Positions 54,628 through 63,119 of a stretch of 64,000 nt of DNA are shown one piece after another. Within the stretch, counting starts at the first letter, position 1; every line of letters begins with the position of its first letter. The notes under the pieces were generated by a model. That model did no database searches, was not told the origin of the DNA, and was given only the letters and a program-made list of their open reading frames with translations. Origin of the DNA: Mycobacterium sp. IDR2000157661 (GTDB lineage: Bacteria; Actinomycetota; Actinomycetes; Mycobacteriales; Mycobacteriaceae). A program made the translations under genes and the position numbers. The DNA lies in NCBI RefSeq assembly GCF_022317005.1, contig NZ_CP081006.1:3844001-3908000 (forward strand), written 5' to 3'.

Positions 54628-55060
54628 GGATACGGTTCTGGGCATGTGGAAAGCGCTCTCGGAGCGTGACTGGGACTCGGTGAAGACGTACCTGTCCGAC
54701 GATTGCATCTACCTCGACATGCCGGTGGGTCCCGCCGCGGCCGCGCGGGGACCGGAGAACATCGTCAAACGGCTCAAGATCGGGTTGGAACCGCTGGCCT
54801 CCTATCAGAACTTCACCGGCCTCATGGTCGACAACGGCGTCGACGTGATGTACGAACACCACGAGGAATGGCACTGGCCCACCGGGGAATCGGCCGTCCT
54901 GCAGTTCGTCAGCGTGCATCGCGTCGAGGACGGCGAGATCACCCTGTGGAAGGACTACTGGGACATGGGTGCGCTGGCCAACAACGCGCCGCCCACCTGG
55001 ATGGAGGACTTCGCCAACGCCGACATGAGCTGGGTGTTCGACGCGACCGGTCTGGTCTGA
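54617..55060 (+). CDS. SnoaL/limonene-epoxide-hydrolase-like protein
   Basis: This 147-residue NTF2-fold protein is like limonene-1,2-epoxide hydrolase or SnoaL, with MWKALSERDWDSVKTYLSDD and the later WHWPTGESAVLQFVSVHRVEDG and LWKDYWDM. The GTG at 54617 lies inside the end of the amidohydrolase gene, so it is translationally coupled. Ligand unknown. Confidence 0.75.
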   Translation: MSVEDTVLGMWKALSERDWDSVKTYLSDDCIYLDMPVGPAAAARGPENIVKRLKIGLEPLASYQNFTGLMVDNGVDVMYEHHEEWHWPTGESAVLQFVSVHRVEDGEITLWKDYWDMGALANNAPPTWMEDFANADMSWVFDATGLV

Positions 55061-55061
55061 A

Positions 55062-56183
55062 TCAGCCGATCCCGTAGACGCGCTGGGCGTTGCCGTTCGC
55101 GATCATGTCCACCACACGCATCCCGTCGCGCGGCGACCACTCCCCCGCGTCGACGAACCCCTGAATCGCGTCGCGTATCCCATTGCGCCACAACCGGGCT
55201 CCCAGGAAGTGCAGCTCAGCGGGGCCGAACCCGTCCGAGCTGTAGACGATTTTGCGGAACGGCGCCATCTCCAGCAGTCGCCCGATGAACGCGCCGGCGC
55301 GAGCCCCGAGGTAGTTGATCGCCAGTCCGCCGTCGAGGTACACGTTGTTGAAGGCCTGCGCCAGGTAACCGGCTTCGCGCTCGTACGGGTAGCAGTGCAA
55401 CAGCATGATCGGTGTGTCGCCGCTGCGGCGCAGGAAGTCGAGTAGGTGCAGCGGATTGCCCGCGCGCAGGTCGCAGTCGCGGTCACCGAAGCCGACATGG
55501 AACTGCAGCGGCTTGCCCACCCGCAGAGCCTGATACAGCCCGAACCGCAACAGCACCCGATCGGTCAGCCGCTGCCGGCCGCTGTCTCGCCAGCGCTTCG
55601 CCGCCTCGGCCACCTCGGCCGCGGGCGGCTCGGACAGCTCACCGGCGAAGCCGCCACGGTAGGCCAGTATCGACTTGGTCGCCACCGCGCCTGTGGCGCG
55701 CTGAGTCAGTATCGCCTCGAACGCCTCGGCGTAGTCGCCGGGACTGCGCATCGCGTCTTCGGCCACCGTCTCCAGGCGGACGACTTCGTGCACGGTACCC
55801 GGCGTCAGTCTCGACAGCTGCGCGAGGTCACCGACCCCTTCGGCGAATCCGGTGTCCACCAGCCAATCCGAGACCGTCGCCGACGTCAGGAACAACTCGG
55901 CCAGCTCTGCCTCGTCGTATTCGCTGCGGCGGTACCAGTAGGTGTCCGGGCCGGCATGCCTGGGCAGGCCGAGCAGCGGTGCGCAGTGGGCGCGCACCGC
56001 GAAGCCCAACTGCGTGTCGAACGCCGAATCGAAGTCCGCCAGCGGCTCGGTGTTCGCTTCGTTGAGGGCGTTCTCGAACCGCTCCCGCTCGGGGCGCTGC
56101 AGCCAGCAACCGTGTACGTGGTGATCGATGAGCGCGACCTGTTCGACGTGTTCGGCCAGCGCACCGCGCTTGCGCTCCGTCAT
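55062..56183 (-). CDS. FluG-like amidohydrolase, partner of GlnA3
   Basis: This 373-residue amidohydrolase of the FluG N-terminal type begins with the metal motif ALIDHHVHGCW (about 17-27). QFHVGFGD (around 226), LLHCYPYE and YSSDGFGP supply later metal and catalytic residues. The ATG at 56183 overlaps the glnA3 stop (ATGA), so the pair is translated together. In eukaryotic FluG the two activities are fused; here they are separate genes. It corresponds in order to Rv1879 (recollection). It may hydrolyse a gamma-glutamyl-linked product. Confidence 0.8.
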   Translation of the reverse strand: MTERKRGALAEHVEQVALIDHHVHGCWLQRPERERFENALNEANTEPLADFDSAFDTQLGFAVRAHCAPLLGLPRHAGPDTYWYRRSEYDEAELAELFLTSATVSDWLVDTGFAEGVGDLAQLSRLTPGTVHEVVRLETVAEDAMRSPGDYAEAFEAILTQRATGAVATKSILAYRGGFAGELSEPPAAEVAEAAKRWRDSGRQRLTDRVLLRFGLYQALRVGKPLQFHVGFGDRDCDLRAGNPLHLLDFLRRSGDTPIMLLHCYPYEREAGYLAQAFNNVYLDGGLAINYLGARAGAFIGRLLEMAPFRKIVYSSDGFGPAELHFLGARLWRNGIRDAIQGFVDAGEWSPRDGMRVVDMIANGNAQRVYGIG

Positions 56184-57550
56184 ACGCTCCAGGCCAGCCG
56201 GAACTTGTCGGCGACCTGTTCGGGGCTCAGTGAGCCGAAGTTCTCGTGCTCGTAGCGGCGCACCGCGACCACGGCATCGACCGCCTCGTCGCCGAGGATG
56301 CCGCGCATCGCCGCCGATCGGTCCAACTCGTCGAGGGCGTCGGCCTGCTTCTCCGGTAGCAAGACGATACCGTCCTGTTCCCGCTGCGCCTCGGTCAGCG
56401 TCGCCGGGTCGACGGTGGTCTCCGGTGGCAGCGAGAGCTTTCGCTCGATCCCGTCGAGTGCCAGACCGAGGATCGCCGCTGTCGCGAAGTAGGGATTGGC
56501 CGACGGGTCGATCACCTTGACCTCGACGTTGGCGCCGTACGGATTGCTCGGCCCACCGACCAGGAAGCGCACCGCCGCTTCCCGGTTCTCGGTGCCCCAG
56601 CAGACATAGGCGCCGGCCCAGTGTCCCGGCTGCATCCGCTGACCCGACAGCACCGAGCCGGCGAGCACACCCTGGGCCTCGGGCAGCCCGGCGACCAGTC
56701 CGGCTATGGCTGACTCTCCTTCGGCCGTCATGCCGTTGACACCGGTGCCGTCGCAGAGCAGCGGCGTATCACCGCGCTTGAGCGAGAAGTGCTGATGGGC
56801 ACCGGATCCGACGCTGCCGGCGAACGGCACCGGGGACAGGCTCACCCGTAGCCCGTACCGGCGTGCGACGCGCCCGACGATGATGCGCATCAGCACCAGC
56901 GCGTCGGCCGCCGCGACGGGCGGCATTGGAGCCAGCGAGATCTCGAACTGGTTCGGACCGTATTCGGGATGGAACTGTTCGATCGCGACACCCGAGCCCG
57001 TGGCCGCGTTGGTGACGTCGCGGACGAACCCCTCGAACTCCAGCACACCGGCCAGCCCGTACTGCGCCCACAGATGTGACGGCATTCGGCTGCCGTCAGG
57101 GGCCACCAGCAGAAACTCCATCTCGTGCCCGACGACCGCGCTGATGCCGGCATCGGCCAGTCGGTCCTGCACGCGGTTGAGCGCTCCGCGGCTGCAGTAC
57201 GGATCGGCAGAACCGTCCTGGTTGTAGAAACCGCCTGGCGCCCATGCCAATCCGTCGCCCAAGATGCGTAGCGCAGACATGTCGATGCGGACTCGCTGGT
57301 CGCCGACCGGGGTGATGGCGTCACCGAAGACAATGCCGGTCTGATCGATGGCGAACGCATGCCATACCGGACTGGCGCCCAGTCCGGGGTCGGCGAACGC
57401 ACCCATCCGCCGCAGCGGCACGGTCTTGGCGTGCGTCAGCCCCGCCGGGTTGACGACCGTGCCGATGAGAGTCGCGACGCCGTCAGCCTCGAGCTGGGCG
57501 ATGGCGGCGGCGGCGAGCGGTTTGGCTGCCGATGGGGTCACGACAGCCAT
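56180..57550 (-). CDS. glnA3: GlnA3-type glutamine synthetase-like ligase
   Basis: This 456-residue type I glutamine synthetase homologue has GHEMEFLLV, the YGPNQFEIS metal/glutamate motif, GAHQHFS and VIDPSANPY. In canonical enzymes the last motif contains an Arg that contacts glutamate; here the position is Lys (EVKVIDPSANPY), and the adenylylation Tyr is not evident. GlnA3 enzymes in Streptomyces and mycobacteria are reported to glutamylate polyamines rather than ammonia. The upstream CMD gene ends 21 bases before its start. It corresponds to Rv1878. Function as a gamma-glutamylpolyamine synthetase is inference. Confidence 0.85.
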   Translation of the reverse strand: MAVVTPSAAKPLAAAAIAQLEADGVATLIGTVVNPAGLTHAKTVPLRRMGAFADPGLGASPVWHAFAIDQTGIVFGDAITPVGDQRVRIDMSALRILGDGLAWAPGGFYNQDGSADPYCSRGALNRVQDRLADAGISAVVGHEMEFLLVAPDGSRMPSHLWAQYGLAGVLEFEGFVRDVTNAATGSGVAIEQFHPEYGPNQFEISLAPMPPVAAADALVLMRIIVGRVARRYGLRVSLSPVPFAGSVGSGAHQHFSLKRGDTPLLCDGTGVNGMTAEGESAIAGLVAGLPEAQGVLAGSVLSGQRMQPGHWAGAYVCWGTENREAAVRFLVGGPSNPYGANVEVKVIDPSANPYFATAAILGLALDGIERKLSLPPETTVDPATLTEAQREQDGIVLLPEKQADALDELDRSAAMRGILGDEAVDAVVAVRRYEHENFGSLSPEQVADKFRLAWSV

Positions 57551-57571
57551 TGTGCGCGGTCGCGCTGCGGC

Positions 57572-58063
57572 TCACAGGGTGATCTTGCAGCTTTGGCCGA
57601 TGTCGAGCGTGCGCAGCATGCGACCCATTCCCAGCCACATCGCGCAGGACAGCGCGAGATCGGTGAGCAGCTCGTCGCTGAAGTGCTCGCGGCAGCGCTG
57701 CCAGAAGTCCTCGTCGTCGCGCAGGCCGGTGTGGTCGGCGGCGAAGCGCTCGGCGAACTCGGCGGCGATCCGCTCCTGGGCGCTGTAGCCGGGCCAGGTC
57801 CGCCATTCGGCGGCGTGGTCGTAGAGGTCTTCGTCGACACCGGCGGCAAGCCCTTCCGAGTCACGGGTGTTCTGACACACCACACATTCGTTGTCGAGGG
57901 CGATGACCATCCGGGCCAGTTCGCGCGCCCGCATGGGCAGTCGGTTCTTCGTGTAGACCGCGTTGGTGAACCCGGCCATCGCGACGCCGATGTCGGGCGA
58001 CTTCACCACCCAGGCGGCAGCGTTGTCGTCGGCGAAGTCCCCGATGCGGCTCATGATCGGCAT
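57572..58063 (-). CDS. Carboxymuconolactone decarboxylase/AhpD-like protein
   Basis: This 163-residue all-helical CMD family protein has an AhpD-like CxxC pair in NECVVCQNTR (about 59-68), which suggests thiol peroxidase or hydroperoxide activity rather than ring decarboxylation. It is the first gene of the CMD-glnA3-amidohydrolase operon. A KstR-like box lies 24-37 bases upstream of its ATG. ATG 58054 is an alternative start. Within the operon it may remove aldehyde or peroxide by-products. Confidence 0.75.
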   Translation of the reverse strand: MPIMSRIGDFADDNAAAWVVKSPDIGVAMAGFTNAVYTKNRLPMRARELARMVIALDNECVVCQNTRDSEGLAAGVDEDLYDHAAEWRTWPGYSAQERIAAEFAERFAADHTGLRDDEDFWQRCREHFSDELLTDLALSCAMWLGMGRMLRTLDIGQSCKITL

Positions 58064-58086
58064 CGTACGCCCCGACGCCGACGGAT

Positions 58087-58100
58087 AGGAACACGTTCTA
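58087..58100. promoter_or_regulatory. KstR-like box upstream of CMD-glnA3 operon
   Basis: On the minus strand TAGAACGTGTTCCT matches TNNAACNNGTTNNA except for the last base. It ends 24 bases before the CMD start and touches the MFS stop codon. It would place the polyamine-type operon under lipid/sterol-responsive control if bound. Confidence 0.55.
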
Positions 58101-60173
58101 GTTTCGGCTCGCGCCCGCCGGTGCGGGCGGTCCCTTCTCGTCGGTCCAGTCCCGCTGTACCAGCATGCGGTGGGCGATCCGCTCGAGTGCCGCCTCGACC
58201 TGCAGCCGGTCCGGCCGCCCCTCGAACGTCGGGGATGTGGCCAGCTTCTCCACGATGCGGTTGACGATCGCGGCCGAGATGGCGTCGACGCGGCGCTTAC
58301 CGTCCTGCGTCAGCCACAGTCGGCCGCCGGTGCGCAGCGCCAGCCCATGCTCGACGAGGTCGTCGAACGCCGGCGCGATCACCTCATGCGGCACGCGCAG
58401 GCGCTCGGCGATGTCTGTCAGCGTCGCCGAGCCGAACACCTGGTTCTGCCGGTAGATCTGCAGTAGTGCCCACATCTGGCAGACGTCGAGTTCGCAGCCG
58501 GGCTGCTCGGCGAGCCAACGCAGCCGGATGTCGGGCGAGTCGCGGAACAGGCGGCCGACCGCGACCTCGAGGATCTTCTCCGGCGACTCGGCACTCGGCA
58601 TTCCGAAGCCCTCGCCCAGGTCGGTCACCGAGACCGTCTCCATCTCGCGCAGTTCGACCTCCTTGAGGAACAGCGAGACGACGAAACCGACGACCGCGAC
58701 CGGAACGGCCCACAGAAACACCTGCCCGAGGGAGTCGGCGTAGGCGTCGACGATGGGTGCGGCCATCGACGGCGATAATTCGTGCAGCGCCTGCGGGGAC
58801 TCCGCTGCGCGGGGCGGGGCGCCGCCTGCGGCCAGCGCAGGCGCGATCCGGCCCGCCAGGAAATTGGCGAACAGCGAGCCGAAAATTGCTGCGCCGAAGG
58901 AACTTCCGATCGTTCGAAAAAACGTCACCCCCGATGTCGCAACGCCGAGGTCGGTGAAGCTCGAAGTGTTCTGCACGACGAGGACCAGAATCTGCATGCA
59001 CAGCCCAATGCCCGCGCCGAGCAGGAACAGATACAGCGACTGGCGCCATGCCGGGGTGGCCGCGTCCATTCCGGACAACAGCAGGAACGCGACGGCCATG
59101 AGCGCTGTGCCCACGACGGGGAACACCTTGTAGCGGCCGGTGCGGCCGACGATGCTGCCGCTGCCGATGGAGGTCAGCAGCATGCCCGCGACCATCGGCA
59201 GGGTGCGCAACCCGGATTCGGTTGCCGAGACGCCATTGACGAACTGCATGAACGTCGGCAGGAACGTCAGCGCACCGAGCATCGCGAAGCCCACGATGAA
59301 CCCGAGGATGCAGCAGACGGTGAACACCGGACTGGCGAACAATCGAATCGGCAGTACCGGTTCGGCGGCGCGGGTCTCGACCCACACGAAGATCGCCAGC
59401 GCACAGGCCGACGCCGCGAACAGGACGATGATCACCGCCGAGGACCACGGGTACGTGCTGCCGCCCCAACTGGTGGCCAGCGTCAGCCCCGTTGCGCCGA
59501 GGCCGACGAACAGGATTCCGGCGTAGTCGATCACGGGCCGGGCCGCCTTGTGCAGCGACGGGATCGCGACGGCGCCGACGGCCAGCACGATCAGCGCCAC
59601 CGGAATGTTGATCCAGAAGGCCCACCGCCACGTGAGGTGATCGGTGAAGAAGCCGCCGAGCAGCGGGCCGATCACGGTCGTCACACCGAAGACCGCGCCG
59701 AGCGCACCTTGGTATCGGCCGCGTTCGCGCAGCGGGATGACCTCGCCGATGACGGCCATCGCCGTCACCAAGACGGCCCCGCCGCCGATGCCCTGCAGCG
59801 TCCGCGAAGCCACCAGCATGGTCATCGAGCCGGCGAGCCCGCACAACACCGAGCCCGCGAGAAAGAACAGGATCGAGACCTGGAAGACGGTTTTGCGGCC
59901 GAACAGGTCGCCGAGCTTGCCGACCACCGCCGTGACGATCGTCGAGGCGAGCAGGTAGCTGGTGACCACCCACGACTGGTGACCTGCCCCACCGAGGTCG
60001 GCGACCACCGTCGGCAAGGCCGTCGCCACGATGGTCTGGTCGAGTGCGGCCAGCAGCATGCCGAGCAGCACCGCAACGAAGATGATGTTGCGGCGCTGCG
60101 GGCTGATCAACGCGGTGGTCGACTCGTGGTCGGCGTCGGCGGTCGGCGCGGCCTGACTCGTCATGACTCCCAT
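58098..60173 (-). CDS. DHA2 (EmrB/QacA) MFS efflux transporter with winged-helix tail
   Basis: This 691-residue protein has a 14-helix DHA2-family transporter (about 28-510, motif LGDLFGRKTVF after helix 2 and the DQTIVATALP start). A soluble C-terminal domain of about 170 residues contains a MarR-like winged helix, with the DIAERLRVPHEVIAPAFDDLVEHGLALR recognition region split by a helix turn. This fusion is seen in the M. tuberculosis neighbour Rv1877 (recollection). The start at ATG 60173 or 60164 is uncertain. It may export a drug or polyamine-related product and sense it through the tail (inference). Confidence 0.85.
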   Translation of the reverse strand: MGVMTSQAAPTADADHESTTALISPQRRNIIFVAVLLGMLLAALDQTIVATALPTVVADLGGAGHQSWVVTSYLLASTIVTAVVGKLGDLFGRKTVFQVSILFFLAGSVLCGLAGSMTMLVASRTLQGIGGGAVLVTAMAVIGEVIPLRERGRYQGALGAVFGVTTVIGPLLGGFFTDHLTWRWAFWINIPVALIVLAVGAVAIPSLHKAARPVIDYAGILFVGLGATGLTLATSWGGSTYPWSSAVIIVLFAASACALAIFVWVETRAAEPVLPIRLFASPVFTVCCILGFIVGFAMLGALTFLPTFMQFVNGVSATESGLRTLPMVAGMLLTSIGSGSIVGRTGRYKVFPVVGTALMAVAFLLLSGMDAATPAWRQSLYLFLLGAGIGLCMQILVLVVQNTSSFTDLGVATSGVTFFRTIGSSFGAAIFGSLFANFLAGRIAPALAAGGAPPRAAESPQALHELSPSMAAPIVDAYADSLGQVFLWAVPVAVVGFVVSLFLKEVELREMETVSVTDLGEGFGMPSAESPEKILEVAVGRLFRDSPDIRLRWLAEQPGCELDVCQMWALLQIYRQNQVFGSATLTDIAERLRVPHEVIAPAFDDLVEHGLALRTGGRLWLTQDGKRRVDAISAAIVNRIVEKLATSPTFEGRPDRLQVEAALERIAHRMLVQRDWTDEKGPPAPAGASRN

Positions 60174-60300
60174 CCGGGGCGGAACTCTCTCCCATCACAT
60201 CGTTAGTCAGGCTATGAAAGTTACGCGTTGACGCGGGTGCAGACGCGCACTGGCGGAAAGGAAGAGCAGACGAGGTGCGGTGTGGGGACGTCGGTGCGGG

Positions 60301-60786
60301 CTACAACGCGGTCGGCGGGCGCGAGACGCACTGCGCGGCGTACAGCGCATCGCCGAGCTTGTCCATCAGCTGCAACTGCGTCTCGAGGTAGTCGACGTGT
60401 TCCTCCTCGTTGGCGAGGATCCGCTCCAGCAGCGTCGCCGACGTGGCGTCGCCTTTCTCGCGGCACATCATGATCCCGGGGCGCAGCCGCTCGAGCACCT
60501 CGTGCTCGATCGCCAGGTCGGCCTCGAACTGCTCGCGCAGGGTCTGACCGATTCGCAGGGAGAACAGCCGTTGATAGTTGGGCAACCCGTCGAGAATGAG
60601 AATGCGGTCGGTGACTTCCTCCGCGTGAACCATTTCCTCGAATGATTCTTTGCGGGTATACGCCGCGAGTTCCGTGAAGCCCCAATTCGCCTGCATTTTG
60701 GAATGCAGGAAATACTGATTAATGGCCGTGAGTTCGCTCGTCAATTGCTCGTTGAGCAATTTCAAAACGTCCGGATCGCCTTGCAT
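60301..60786 (-). CDS. bfrA: Haem-containing bacterioferritin BfrA
   Basis: This 161-residue bacterioferritin oxidises and stores iron in a 24-mer shell. The ferroxidase ligands Glu18, Glu51, His54, Glu94 and the later Glu-His pair (about 127 and 130) are in place, with the haem ligand Met52. The C-terminal YAAQCVSRPPT matches M. tuberculosis BfrA (Rv1876). The ATG at 60786 has AGGAG five bases upstream. It is divergent from the protein at 61029 across IdeR-like sequence. Iron-dependent control through IdeR is likely. Confidence 0.95.
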   Translation of the reverse strand: MQGDPDVLKLLNEQLTSELTAINQYFLHSKMQANWGFTELAAYTRKESFEEMVHAEEVTDRILILDGLPNYQRLFSLRIGQTLREQFEADLAIEHEVLERLRPGIMMCREKGDATSATLLERILANEEEHVDYLETQLQLMDKLGDALYAAQCVSRPPTAL

Positions 60787-60963
60787 GGTCACTCCTGGGC
60801 ACCTGGGGGCTGGGTCACTGTCGCTATCGGTCGTGCGGCTTCCAATCTAGTCCAGGAAATGACGGATAGCGCGCCTTTGTGGTTGGGCGAGGCGCGGTTT
60901 CGTCACTATAACGCCCCGCTCGGGCGGCGTGTGTCGCAGATCCGCGACCTACTCTGGACTGCC

Positions 60964-60993
60964 TAGGCTAAGTAAGGCTAGACTTCGCTAACC
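60964..60993. promoter_or_regulatory. IdeR-box-like iron regulatory sequence
   Basis: The stretch around 60964-60993 contains TAGGCTAA, AAGGCTAG and GCTAACC, which are overlapping near-matches to the IdeR/DtxR consensus TTAGGTTAGGCTAACCTAA (about 12 of 19 positions at best). It lies between bfrA and the gene at 61029. Bacterioferritin genes in mycobacteria are IdeR-controlled, so this is credible though not perfect. Confidence 0.5.
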
Positions 60994-61028
60994 ATGCACA
61001 GGCGGCGGTGGAGAGGCGAGGAACACCG

Positions 61029-61658
61029 ATGAGTGAGTACGATCTGCACTCGCTCATCTTGGCCTGCGATTTCCGCGTCGACGACGTCGACCGAATGTGG
61101 CGATGGCTCAAGAAGCACCATGACCAATTGAAGTCAATCGGTGCCCATCACGTAGTTCTCTACACCTCCATCTGGGAGAAGAACCGGGTGCTGGTGACTA
61201 TCGGTATCCGTAATCCGCGATCCATTCGCGAGGTGTTGCGCTCGCCGGCGATCTTCGAATGGTTCGACATCTCGGGCGCCGACGACATCCCGCCGATCTT
61301 CGGCGGCGAGGTCGTCGAGAAGATCGATCTGTACGGCCCCTCACCCGCCGAGCACGTGGGCCGGGTCGTGGTCGGCGTCATGTCGTCGGTCGCCGACGTG
61401 CCCGCGCTGATGGTCAAGGTGCACGACGGTATCGATCGGTTCAAGCGCGGCGGCGTCCGCAAAATCTGGGTCTACCGCGCCCTTGACGACGGGCACGAGG
61501 TGATGATCCTGCAGGAGGTCGAGGACGAGGACGCCGCACGCCAGTGGATCGACCACCCCGATGCCGCGGCGGAGTGGACGTCCAACGCAGGTCTCGGCGC
61601 CTACCCCACCCACTTCATCGGGCGCTTCGCCCACCTGATGAGCATCGACGAGGGCTGA
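61029..61658 (+). CDS. Hypothetical protein upstream of bfd
   Basis: This 209-residue protein begins MSEYDLHSLILACDF, with no signal or membrane helix. It is mostly helical and rich in charged residues, with WEKNRVLVTIGIRN and YPTHFIGRFAH near the ends. The ATG at 61029 has GAGGAA six bases upstream. It is probably co-transcribed with bfd, which begins 11 bases after its stop, and shares the IdeR-like region with bfrA. An iron-related role is inferred from position only. Confidence 0.65.
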   Translation: MSEYDLHSLILACDFRVDDVDRMWRWLKKHHDQLKSIGAHHVVLYTSIWEKNRVLVTIGIRNPRSIREVLRSPAIFEWFDISGADDIPPIFGGEVVEKIDLYGPSPAEHVGRVVVGVMSSVADVPALMVKVHDGIDRFKRGGVRKIWVYRALDDGHEVMILQEVEDEDAARQWIDHPDAAAEWTSNAGLGAYPTHFIGRFAHLMSIDEG

Positions 61659-61669
61659 CGGAGGCGCCG

Positions 61670-61867
61670 GTGTTTGTCTGTCTGTGTATGGGAATCACGA
61701 GCCACGTGGTCGACGAGGTCGTGGCCAACGGGGCCCGGACCTCCAAGCAGATCGCCGAGGCCTGCGGCGCCGGCGGCGACTGCGGCAGGTGCAGGCGCAC
61801 CCTGCGCTCGATCATCAACTCCCACCAGCAGGTCAACGAGTCGGCTTCCAGCGCCGTCGGCCCCTAG
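61670..61867 (+). CDS. bfd: Bacterioferritin-associated ferredoxin-like protein
   Basis: This 65-residue [2Fe-2S] protein has the Bfd ligand pattern Cys4-x-Cys6 and Cys38-x2-Cys41, in CLC and GDCGRC. Bfd reduces ferric iron held in bacterioferritin so that it can leave the shell. The GTG at 61670 has GGAGG at 61660-61664. Its position beside bfrA and the IdeR-like site supports an iron-release role. The gene is short but intact. Confidence 0.85.
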   Translation: MFVCLCMGITSHVVDEVVANGARTSKQIAEACGAGGDCGRCRRTLRSIINSHQQVNESASSAVGP

Positions 61868-61871
61868 CCGG

Positions 61872-62633
61872 CTATCGGTCGGCGCGCTTGCCGGTGAAAT
61901 CGGCGAGGGCGCTGGCGTTGGCCGCGGCGCCCATGAGCACCGCGAAGTGACCGTTCTCCCGTGCCGTCGCCTCGTCGATCTGCTCGCGGGTCGGCGCGAC
62001 GATGGTCTGCTTGACCGCCATCAGGCTCGAAATCGGCCGTGCCGCAAGGATCTCGGCGTGGCGGCGTGCCTCGGGCAACAGCTCGTCGGGCTCGCAGACC
62101 TTGAACACCAGGCCCATCCGCAGTGCCTCGGCGGCGTCGACCCATTCCGACGACATCAACAGCCACGCCGCGTTCTGCCTGCCCATAAGTCGCGGTAGCA
62201 GGTACGACGAGGCGGCCTCCGGCGCGACGCCGAGGCTGGTGAACGGCGTCTTCAACCGTGCGGTGGTCGACATGAACACCAGGTCGGCGTAGCCGAGCAT
62301 GGTTGCGCCGATCCCCACGCCGACACCGTTGACCGCACAGATCAGCGGCTTGGGGAAGTCGGCGAGCGCGTCGATCATCGTGGTGAAGTGGCTGCCCTGC
62401 TCGTTGAACTCCGGCTCGGAGATCCGGCGCTGCATCTCGTTGAGGTCGTTGCCCGCGCTGAACGCCCGGCCCGCGCCGGTGATCACCACCACGGCAACGC
62501 CAGGATCGGCGCCCGCATCATTGAGAGCGGTTGCGGTGGCGAGGTACAGCTGTTCGTCGAAGGCGTTGAGGACGTCGGGCCGGTTGAGCGTGAGCGTTCG
62601 GACGCGGTTGTCGTCGCTGATCTGCAGGATCAT
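61872..62633 (-). CDS. Enoyl-CoA hydratase/isomerase family protein
   Basis: This 253-residue crotonase-fold protein has the oxyanion segments RAFSAGNDLNE (about 56-66) and NGVGVGIGATM (about 102-112), and a later PEAASSYLLPRLMG helix. Catalytic glutamates at the usual positions are only partly evident, so it could be a hydratase, isomerase or dehalogenase-type member. The ATG at 62633 follows AGG. It is convergent with bfd. Fatty acid beta-oxidation is the likely setting. Confidence 0.85.
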   Translation of the reverse strand: MILQISDDNRVRTLTLNRPDVLNAFDEQLYLATATALNDAGADPGVAVVVITGAGRAFSAGNDLNEMQRRISEPEFNEQGSHFTTMIDALADFPKPLICAVNGVGVGIGATMLGYADLVFMSTTARLKTPFTSLGVAPEAASSYLLPRLMGRQNAAWLLMSSEWVDAAEALRMGLVFKVCEPDELLPEARRHAEILAARPISSLMAVKQTIVAPTREQIDEATARENGHFAVLMGAAANASALADFTGKRADR

Positions 62634-62675
62634 CCTGTGCTCCTCGCGTGCGCGGCCACGGCAGCAGCGTAGGCG

Positions 62676-63119
62676 CTAGCTGTTGCTGTACACCCGGGTG
62701 GGTGCGATGAGCACGACGGTGCGCCGCTGTTCGGCCATCACGCGGTCATACTCGGCCCAGTCGTCGTGTGTGCCGCCCGCAGCGGTGAAGACCTCGCGCA
62801 GCAACAGCCGCAGCCGGTCCGGGTCGGTCGGCCAGGGCGCGGGATCGTCGGGGCCGACGAGTTCGGCGGTTCCCTCGATGGTCGCCCACTGCCAACCGGA
62901 GCGGAATGTGGTCGTCACCTGAGGGCGGGCCCGCAGATTGGCGAGCTTGACCCTGCCGTAAGTCACGAAGGCCAGGACCGGTTCGCCGGTGACCGGGTGA
63001 GCCAGCTTGCCCACGTTCGCCAACGAGGCCTGGATGGTGCCGTCGGCACGCAGCGTCGACACCACCGCAAGCCCGTTGTCGGCGGCGCTGAGCGCGACCG
63101 CCTCGTCGAGTGTGGTCAA
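62676..63119 (-). CDS. PPOX-class F420-dependent protein
   Basis: This 147-residue split-barrel protein of the pyridoxamine oxidase-like, F420-dependent group has the TFRSGWQWATIEGTAEL strand-turn and the MAEQRRTVVLIAPTRVY end. Such enzymes use the deazaflavin F420, common in mycobacteria, to reduce small molecules. The TTG at 63119 overlaps the stop of the previous gene (TTGA). Position and length match Rv1875 (recollection). Substrate unknown. Confidence 0.78.
   Translation of the reverse strand: MTTLDEAVALSAADNGLAVVSTLRADGTIQASLANVGKLAHPVTGEPVLAFVTYGRVKLANLRARPQVTTTFRSGWQWATIEGTAELVGPDDPAPWPTDPDRLRLLLREVFTAAGGTHDDWAEYDRVMAEQRRTVVLIAPTRVYSNS

Noticed and set aside
58384..60198. Second long frame inside the MFS gene
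   Set aside because: Arg/His/Gly-rich frame shift of the real transporter; no membrane segments.
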